Positions 1 to 5,080 of a stretch of DNA of 8,761 bases are shown in pieces. Source of the stretch: Nitrospinota bacterium (lineage in GTDB: Bacteria; Nitrospinota; Nitrospinia; Nitrospinales; Nitrospinaceae). Under the pieces are notes generated by a model, which had not been told where the DNA came from, ran no database searches, and saw only the letters and a program-made list of their open reading frames with translations. The stretch spans positions 1-8,761 of the forward strand of contig JAPUGN010000132.1 in the NCBI GenBank assembly GCA_027298165.1, read 5' to 3'. Both the position numbers and the translations under genes were made by a program. The stretch's first letter is position 1; each line of letters opens with the position of its first letter.

Positions 1-1353
1 CCTGGAGTAGAGGGCTAACGCTTTTTTCAGTGAGCGCATCAGCTCTTTCGCTTCGGCGTGTTTGAATAGAAACCCCGTGCCCTGGTTTTTCCCCGGTTGA
101 CAGGATTTAACGGTATCGGCCAGTCCGCCCACCCGCCGTACTACCGGCACGGTGCCGTAACGCAGGGCGTACATTTGCGTCAGGCCGCACGGCTCGTACT
201 GCGAGGGCATCAACAACAGGTCGCTGCCGGCGATGATTTGATGCGCCAGCTTTTCATCGAACCCCGATACATAACGGAACCGCTCGGGGTGCAGAGTGCT
301 TTGATCTCTGAAAAATGTTTCATAGTCCGCTTCGCCCGAACCCAGGATTACCCACGCGGCGTCCAACGCCAACAGCTCCGAAAAGCTCTGCACCACCAAG
401 TCGATCCCCTTCTGCGGAGAAAGGCGGGTCACCATACAGATCAGAGGGGTTTTTTCCTTCATCGGGAGCGACAGTTTGCGGAGCAGTCTCTTTTTGCATT
501 CAGATTTGCCCTTAAGTGATTTTGGGCCGTAGCGAGTTTTAATATGGGCATCGTTTTGCGGGTCCCATTCCCGGTAGTCCACGCCGTTGAGTATTCCAAA
601 CAATTTATCCTGATGATGACGCAACACCCCGTCCATCTGAAACCCGTGTTCGGGCGTCAGAATTTCCCGGCGGTAAGTTTTGCTGACGGTGGTCAACACA
701 TCCGCGAAGACCAGTCCCGCTTTTAAAAAACTGAACTGATCGTAAAACTCGACCCCCTCCAGAGTGAACAGGTCCCACGGTAGGTGCGCCACGGGAATCA
801 TGCGCTTATCAAAATTTCCCTGATAACCCAGATTGTGAATGGAAAACACCGTGCGCGTGTTTTCAAAAAACGGGTCGCTGTTATAAAAGGTTTGCAAATA
901 ACAGGGAATCAGCCCGGTTTGCCAGTCGTTGCAGTGGATGATGTCCGGTTGAAAGTCGAGGGATTTACAGGCCGCCAGCACCGCCCGGTTGAAAAAAATA
1001 AAACGCTCGGCGTTGTCATGGAATTCGCCACTGGCATCCCCGTAAAATCCCTCCCGATCGAAGTAATCACTTTGATCCACCATATAAACTGGCATGGAGC
1101 GATGCAACCGGCCCTCATACAGTTCGCCGGTGACGGTTTTCGGGCCGACGGTCACGGTCACCGACCGCCCCGTTGGTTTGACAGCACGTTTTACCCGGCC
1201 GACCGACCGGTATTTCGGGAGTATCACCCGGACATCGTGTCCCAGCTCCTTGAGCGCACGGGGCAGGGCGCCCGAGACATCCCCCAGCCCGCCGGTTTTG
1301 GCAAACGGATGGACTTCCGGTGAAACAAATAAAATGTTCAGAGGACGAGCCAT
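1..1353 (-). CDS. glgA: Glycogen (starch) synthase, ADP-glucose type, C-terminus cut by window edge
   Basis: This GT5-family glycosyltransferase adds glucose from a nucleotide sugar (usually ADP-glucose) to the growing alpha-1,4-glucan chain in the cytoplasm. The reading frame is open from the ATG at 1353 down to base 1, giving 451 residues. Bacterial GlgA is about 480 residues, so roughly the last 30 are missing. The N-terminus opens with the hallmark KTGGLGDV at residues 19-26 (Lys19 matches the substrate-binding Lys15 of E. coli GlgA). HCNDWQTG follows at 140-147 and LNGVD at 255-259. The C-terminal Rossmann half shows VTRLSPQKG with Arg310 and Lys315 (E. coli Arg300/Lys305), EPCGL at 388-392 (E. 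coli Glu377) and RRVGGLADTV. No strong Shine-Dalgarno precedes the ATG, but the conserved motif so close to the N-terminus fixes the start. It is divergent from coaBC. No other glycogen gene is visible in the window. Confidence 0.96.
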   Translation of the reverse strand, partial: MARPLNILFVSPEVHPFAKTGGLGDVSGALPRALKELGHDVRVILPKYRSVGRVKRAVKPTGRSVTVTVGPKTVTGELYEGRLHRSMPVYMVDQSDYFDREGFYGDASGEFHDNAERFIFFNRAVLAACKSLDFQPDIIHCNDWQTGLIPCYLQTFYNSDPFFENTRTVFSIHNLGYQGNFDKRMIPVAHLPWDLFTLEGVEFYDQFSFLKAGLVFADVLTTVSKTYRREILTPEHGFQMDGVLRHHQDKLFGILNGVDYREWDPQNDAHIKTRYGPKSLKGKSECKKRLLRKLSLPMKEKTPLICMVTRLSPQKGIDLVVQSFSELLALDAAWVILGSGEADYETFFRDQSTLHPERFRYVSGFDEKLAHQIIAGSDLLLMPSQYEPCGLTQMYALRYGTVPVVRRVGGLADTVKSCQPGKNQGTGFLFKHAEAKELMRSLKKALALYSR

Positions 1354-1504
1354 ATTTGGAAGGGCGATCACGGCACACTCAATTCCGGTGCGGTTTTGTA
1401 CGATAAGAGTTTAAGGAGCAACTCCGTTTGGCAGGCATTTTATGGTAAAGTGAGCCCTAGATAAACGAGAAAATAATACGGTAAATACCAGGGGCTCTCA
1501 GGTT
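1354..1504. promoter_or_regulatory. Divergent spacer between glgA and coaBC with small dyads
   Basis: This 151-bp AT-richer spacer must carry the promoters of both outward-facing genes, but I cannot assign convincing -35/-10 pairs. Near the coaBC start there is an inverted repeat, GAGCCC (1452-1457) against GGGCTC (1492-1497). The right arm overlaps the only purine-rich ribosome-binding candidate (AGGGG, 1490-1494). Between the arms lies a short dyad, GGTA-AA-TACC (1480-1489). The hexamer GGTAAA occurs twice, at 1444 and 1480. The sites are short and may be chance. Confidence 0.35.
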
Positions 1505-2716
1505 ATGACTCAACCTTTGGAAGGAAAAAAAGTAGCGCTTGCCGTGTCTGGCGGCATTGCCGCCTACAAGGCGGTGGAGTTGTTGCGCCTGCTCGTGAAA
1601 GAGGGTGCGCAAGTGACCGTGGTAATGACGGAAAGTGCGAAACAGTTCGTCACCCCGCTGACCTTTGAGGCGTTATCCGGGAACCTCGTTTACCACGAGA
1701 TATTCGGGGGCCAGTCTTCCGCCTCCATGGAACATATCCGCGCGGCGGAAAACGCGGATTTGATGATCGTCGCTCCCGCCACCGCCAACTCCATCGGTAA
1801 AATGGCTCAGGGGCTGGCGGACGATCCGTTGTCGACGCTGTACGCGGCATTTGCCGGTCCCGTTCTGGTGGCACCAGCGATGAACGACAAGATGTGGGAC
1901 CACCCGGCGGTGCAGGAAAATATCCGCACTTTAAAGAGGCGGGGGGTGGGCCTCATTGAGCCGGTAGCGGGAGAGCTGGCCTGCGGCACCGTAGGTCTCG
2001 GCCGCCTCGCCGAACCGCCGGTTCTGCTGGAAGCGGTTCGCAAATACCTTCTGCGGCAAAGCGATCTCGCCGGTCTGCGTATTTTAGTGACGGCTGGGCC
2101 GACCCGCGAACCTATCGATCCGGTACGCTTTATCACCAACCGGTCGTCCGGCAAAATGGGATATGCCATTGCCCGCCAAGCCCGAAGCCGGGGGGCGGAA
2201 GTGACACTCATCAGCGGTCCGACCCATCTGGATCCGCCGTTCGGCGTGACGCTGTTGAATTGCCAGCGGACCGTGGAAATGGCGCAACGGGTGTTCGAAC
2301 ATCTACCCCGCTGCGAGGTCCTGGTCATGACCGCCGCCGTAGGGGATTTCGCGCCGGATACCGTCTACAAGGAAAAGATAAAAAAGAAAGACAAGGAGAC
2401 GCTTCTCCTCAAACTCCACCCCACGCAGGATATTCTGCAAGAAGTGGCGAAGCAAAAAACCGGTCAGTTGATTGTGGGATTCGCCGCGGAAAGCGAAAAC
2501 CTCCTGCAAAGCGCCACCGAAAAACTGAAACGCAAACAACTCGACCTTATCGTGGCCAACGACATTAGCGCACCCGGCATTGGGTTTCAGTCCGATAACA
2601 ACCAGGTGACCCTGATCGACCGTAACGAAAAAGTTGAATCCCTCCCGCATCTTTCCAAAATGGAAATCGCCGACATTCTGCTCGACCGGATCCTCACGCA
2701 ACTCAACGAACGATAA
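1505..2716 (+). CDS. coaBC: Bifunctional phosphopantothenoylcysteine decarboxylase / phosphopantothenate-cysteine ligase
   Basis: This enzyme makes two consecutive steps of coenzyme A synthesis: CoaB joins cysteine to 4'-phosphopantothenate using CTP, and FMN-dependent CoaC then decarboxylates the product to 4'-phosphopantetheine. The 403-residue length is typical of the fused enzyme. The N-terminal flavoprotein half (about 1-185) has the VSGGIAAYK phosphate/FMN loop at 14-22, the catalytic His77, the substrate-clamp motif PAMNDKMW at 124-131 and the active-site Cys160 in ELACGTVGLGRL. The C-terminal ligase half (about 190-400) begins ILVTAGPTREPIDPVRFITN and has Asn212 (E. coli Asn210), AAVGDF at 277-282 and the lysine-rich KIKKK at 291-295, matching the essential E. 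coli Lys289 region. It is followed by ANDIS. The AGGGG at 1490-1494 lies 10 nt before the ATG, a weak binding site. The gene stands alone on its strand and ends 11 bp from the stop of the convergent neighbour. No residue expected for either activity looks missing. Confidence 0.97.
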   Translation: MTQPLEGKKVALAVSGGIAAYKAVELLRLLVKEGAQVTVVMTESAKQFVTPLTFEALSGNLVYHEIFGGQSSASMEHIRAAENADLMIVAPATANSIGKMAQGLADDPLSTLYAAFAGPVLVAPAMNDKMWDHPAVQENIRTLKRRGVGLIEPVAGELACGTVGLGRLAEPPVLLEAVRKYLLRQSDLAGLRILVTAGPTREPIDPVRFITNRSSGKMGYAIARQARSRGAEVTLISGPTHLDPPFGVTLLNCQRTVEMAQRVFEHLPRCEVLVMTAAVGDFAPDTVYKEKIKKKDKETLLLKLHPTQDILQEVAKQKTGQLIVGFAAESENLLQSATEKLKRKQLDLIVANDISAPGIGFQSDNNQVTLIDRNEKVESLPHLSKMEIADILLDRILTQLNER

Positions 2717-2727
2717 ATATTCTGGAA

Positions 2728-3630
2728 TTATTTTTTGGAGGGTCGTGTGGCGTCAGCCGCGCACCGGAAGCCGACGGTTTTGCTGCGCGCTTTCGGGACG
2801 GTGGCGTTGCGGTAGGTGAGGCGGACGTCCTCGGCGTTATTCATCCAGTTGCCGCCGCGGATGATTTTATACACGCCTTTTTTCGGCCCGGGCGGATTTT
2901 TTTTGGGGGAAAACAGGTAGTATTCCGGAAAATGCCAGTCCTGGACCCACTCGGCAACGTTGCCGGACATATCGAACAACCCATAATCCGATTTGCCTTC
3001 AGGATAAAGACCCACGGCCGTGGGTTTGCCAACGTGGTTGTTGAAGTTGAGCCGGGTTTTGTCCGGCGCTTCGTTTCCCCACGGATACTTGACGGGCCGT
3101 TTGCCGCGCGCCGCCTTTTCCCACTGGGCTTCCGTCGGCAGGTTTTTGTTTTTCCAATGGCAGAACCCCTGCGCTTCTTTCCAGGGGGTGCCCACCACCG
3201 GTTGATCGGGATGGTTGAACGTGGTGTCGTTCCAGTAACGCGGCACCGATTTCAATCCGGTCGCTTCAATATAACTTTTATATTCCGCGTTGCTGACTTC
3301 GTGGATATCAATATAAAAAGCGTCCAGAATCACTTCGTGAGCGGGGTCCTCCGGTCCCAGCATATGCCGGTCGGACTGGAAAATTGAAACCGGGTCCAGC
3401 TCCCTCAGCGATCTCTGGCTCCCCATTTCAAATGCACCCTTTGGAATGAGCGCCATTTCTGCATAAGGGGAGGGGGCCACCTTTTTTAAAGGAGTGGCCC
3501 ACGATCCGCCCGTTGCCGCCAGCGACAGGATCAGGGACAACATGATGATTCTTAAATACATACGCTTATAACTCCGGACATGAATCTGAAGATTGAACCG
3601 ATGGGCCGAAGGCCTGAGGGGTTTGTGCAT
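2728..3630 (-). CDS. Exported SUMF1/FGE-sulfatase-domain protein lacking the catalytic cysteine pair
   Basis: This protein belongs to the formylglycine-generating-enzyme (SUMF1, C-type-lectin-like) fold. The start used gives 300 residues. A basic N-terminus precedes a hydrophobic segment (about 24-43) ending in GGSWA, so it is probably exported or membrane-anchored. The domain covers about 58-293: ALIPKGAFEMGS near its start, then VSNAEYKSYI, LPTEAQWEKAARG (164-176), YPWGNE, DMSGNVAEWVQDW (220-232), RGGNW (258-262) and GFRCAAD (287-293). True formylglycine-generating enzymes carry two active-site cysteines between the RGGSW-like and GFRCA motifs. Here that stretch has none, so oxidation of sulfatase cysteines is unlikely and a binding or structural role is more probable. 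No sulfatase gene is nearby. The ATG at 3630 is preferred because TAAGGTG (3634-3640) lies just before it. An ATG at 3561 (277 residues, with GGAG 10 nt upstream) would give a more compact signal peptide, and a TTG at 3666 is also in frame. Confidence 0.9.
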   Translation of the reverse strand: MHKPLRPSAHRFNLQIHVRSYKRMYLRIIMLSLILSLAATGGSWATPLKKVAPSPYAEMALIPKGAFEMGSQRSLRELDPVSIFQSDRHMLGPEDPAHEVILDAFYIDIHEVSNAEYKSYIEATGLKSVPRYWNDTTFNHPDQPVVGTPWKEAQGFCHWKNKNLPTEAQWEKAARGKRPVKYPWGNEAPDKTRLNFNNHVGKPTAVGLYPEGKSDYGLFDMSGNVAEWVQDWHFPEYYLFSPKKNPPGPKKGVYKIIRGGNWMNNAEDVRLTYRNATVPKARSKTVGFRCAADATRPSKK

Positions 3631-3633
3631 TGA

Positions 3634-3640
3634 CACCTTA
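3634..3640 (-). promoter_or_regulatory. Ribosome-binding site deciding the start of the SUMF1-domain gene
   Basis: On the minus strand this reads TAAGGTG and is followed by TCA and then ATG. It matches the anti-Shine-Dalgarno complement TAAGGAGGTG except for a gap. AAGG sits 5 nt from the ATG at 3630. It supports that start over the in-frame TTG at 3666 and competes with the more internal ATG at 3561. Confidence 0.5.
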
Positions 3641-3741
3641 GGGTAATCATAATAAAATTTCAACAAACATCCTGATTTGTTATTTTAATAGACTTTGGCC
3701 GGGCCGGATGCGTGCTGAGGTTTTGTTTGAATTGAGTCGTC

Positions 3742-4143
3742 ATGGATAAGCCAAAAAAAGAACCCACTGCCTTACGCCACCAGCAGGACCACAAGCTGTG
3801 CTTGAACTGCGGTTTTCCCAACCGGCCGTCCGATACCCATTGCATGTTCTGTCATGCCAGCATTGTGGAGGACCAGGGCCTGCTGTCCTGGCTCCGCCAG
3901 ACCTATTACGTTCTGCGATGGCGCTTGCAACTGAAGCAGAAACGCGAAAACCTCGACCACAATGCCCAGAAAAAGTTATTCCGTTTTTTCGGTTATTTCC
4001 TTATCGGCCTGATGTTGACCCTGGCTGGGGGTTATTTCTTTTACACCTCGCTGGCAGATCACAGCATTTTCAACGGCTTGATCGCCACTCTCCTTTTGCT
4101 GTACGGGTTCGTTACCTTCAAATCCCTGTTTTCCAGCAAATAA
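3742..4143 (+). CDS. Small zinc-ribbon protein with two membrane segments, function unknown
   Basis: I do not recognise a named family for this 133-residue protein. Its N-terminal part carries four cysteines in a CxxC-x10-CxxC pattern (Cys20, Cys23, Cys34, Cys37), in the contexts CLNCG and CMFC. This is a typical rubredoxin-knuckle zinc ribbon that should bind one zinc ion. A basic, amphipathic stretch (about 50-80, rich in Arg, Lys and Gln) links it to two hydrophobic segments at about 82-101 and 108-127, so it is probably an inner-membrane protein with the zinc ribbon in the cytoplasm. The ATG is the first possible start after an in-frame TGA at 3733-3735, although no good Shine-Dalgarno is present. 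It is divergent from the SUMF1-domain gene and converges on the cyclase gene with 21 bp between stops, so it is likely a single-gene transcript. A role in sensing or in scaffolding membrane proteins is possible but unsupported. Confidence 0.82.
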   Translation: MDKPKKEPTALRHQQDHKLCLNCGFPNRPSDTHCMFCHASIVEDQGLLSWLRQTYYVLRWRLQLKQKRENLDHNAQKKLFRFFGYFLIGLMLTLAGGYFFYTSLADHSIFNGLIATLLLLYGFVTFKSLFSSK

Positions 4144-4164
4144 TCCCTATTGCAACCCGATCCC

Positions 4165-4974
4165 TCAAGGAATTTCTGCAACGATTCTCAACGGAGCGCC
4201 GCTGCCACCGCCGATTTTCATGGGCAGGGCGATGACCCGGAACCCCTTTGCAGGTAAGGCGTCGAGCTGGACCAGATTTTCAAAGCCGGGAACATTTGCC
4301 GCCCCGAACACCTGATGCGCCTTAAATACTTTGGATTGCCCGTAATCCAGGCTGGCAGTATCCAGCCCCACCGCCGCCACGTTTCTTTCGCGGGTCAGAA
4401 ACCGGGCCGCCGCTTCGCTGAACCCCGGAAAATGCAGGTCGGAGGTTTCACCGGGCTGGTCTGATCCCAGATACTTTTTCTTATCCGGCCAGAACGTCTC
4501 CCACCCGGTGCGGACCAGAACGATAACCCCTTTCGGCAGGCGGCCGTTGTTTTGTTCCCACTCCAGCATATCCTGCCTGGAGATCAGGGTGTCGGGATGA
4601 TCCTTCGCCTTTGTGCTGATGTCGACCAGCACCCCCGGCGCGATCAGGCTGGATAAGGGAATCTGGTCCACGGTCCATTGTCCCTGTGCGAAATGCACCG
4701 GCGCGTCCAGGTGGGTGCCGCCGTGCTCCGCCGCTTCGAAATTATTGGCTTCGTACCAGAATCCCTGAGAGGTGGGTCCCTTATGCACCGGAGCCAGCCT
4801 AAAGGATTTACTGGTCGGCCAGTAAATGGTGTGTTGGTCGAAACTGTGGGTCAGGTCGATGAGTTTCGATTCCGCGTGGGCGCCGGATAACGAACCCATG
4901 AATCCCACCGTCAATGTTAAAAAAAGGACTCCGGCTTGCAAGGCGGCGATTCGGATTTTATAGCTTTTAAACAT
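4165..4974 (-). CDS. Exported cyclase-family (kynurenine formamidase-like) metal-dependent hydrolase
   Basis: This 269-residue protein belongs to the cyclase family (Pfam PF04199), which includes bacterial kynurenine formamidase KynB and other metal-dependent amide or ester hydrolases. The signature HGGTHLDAPVHF lies at residues 84-95 and provides the metal ligands His84, His88, Asp90 and His94. The usual family start, LIDLTHSFDQHTIYWP, is at 38-53. The late motif ALPMKIGGGSGAPLRIVA matches the family's C-terminal strand. Unlike cytoplasmic KynB, it has an N-terminal signal peptide: a basic start, a hydrophobic core at about 11-29, and a likely cleavage after AHA at 32-34. It therefore probably acts in the periplasm or outside the cell. 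The ATG at 4974 is chosen because a perfect AGGAGG lies 6 nt upstream; an in-frame TTG at 5001 lacks such support. No tryptophan-catabolism genes are near, so the kynurenine substrate is not implied. The gene is divergent from the copper ATPase. Confidence 0.93.
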   Translation of the reverse strand: MFKSYKIRIAALQAGVLFLTLTVGFMGSLSGAHAESKLIDLTHSFDQHTIYWPTSKSFRLAPVHKGPTSQGFWYEANNFEAAEHGGTHLDAPVHFAQGQWTVDQIPLSSLIAPGVLVDISTKAKDHPDTLISRQDMLEWEQNNGRLPKGVIVLVRTGWETFWPDKKKYLGSDQPGETSDLHFPGFSEAAARFLTRERNVAAVGLDTASLDYGQSKVFKAHQVFGAANVPGFENLVQLDALPAKGFRVIALPMKIGGGSGAPLRIVAEIP

Positions 4975-4980
4975 ATACGT

Positions 4981-4986
4981 CCTCCT
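4981..4986 (-). promoter_or_regulatory. Strong Shine-Dalgarno fixing the cyclase-family gene start
   Basis: The minus strand reads AGGAGG, followed by ACGTAT and the ATG at 4974, an ideal 6-nt spacing. This rules in favour of the 269-residue protein over the nine-residue longer form beginning at the TTG at 5001, whose codon lies upstream of this site. Confidence 0.85.
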
Positions 4987-5054
4987 GGCTGAAATGGACA
5001 ACCTCGAAATCTGTTATGATTCTAAACGCACGTATTTTTTGCCTTGTGGGTGAC

Positions 5055-5072
5055 ATCCTATATTGCGAGGAT
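5055..5072 (+). promoter_or_regulatory. Dyad covering the ribosome-binding region of the copper ATPase gene
   Basis: The sequence ATCCT (5055-5059), an 8-nt loop and AGGAT (5068-5072) form a perfect 5-bp inverted repeat. The right arm includes most of the GAGG (5067-5070) that is the only Shine-Dalgarno candidate for the ATPase ATG at 5081. It could be an RNA hairpin limiting translation, a protein operator, or chance. I see no clear CueR- or CsoR-type operator in the 106-bp divergent spacer. A TATGAT at 5015-5020 resembles a -10 box but has no convincing -35 partner. Confidence 0.3.
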
Positions 5073-5080
5073 TATGAATA

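Noticed and set aside
97..1414. Several plus-strand open frames (for example 97-519, 544-726, 784-1323, 1094-1414)
   Set aside because: They are antisense to glgA, whose frame shows all glycogen synthase motifs. Their translations are rich in Arg, Pro and His and match no family.
1411..1425. GGAG-CAA-CTCC mini-hairpin considered as a terminator
   Set aside because: The stem is only four base pairs, there is no following T-run, and it lies in a divergent spacer where no gene ends.
1807..2701. Minus-strand open frames opposite coaBC (1807-2328, 2303-2701)
   Set aside because: They are shadows of coaBC with low-complexity, Arg-rich translations and no ribosome-binding site.
3798..4235. Plus-strand frame of 145 codons overlapping the zinc-ribbon gene
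   Set aside because: The competing frame at 3742-4143 has a zinc-ribbon cysteine pattern and clean membrane segments. This frame has neither and runs into the convergent cyclase gene.
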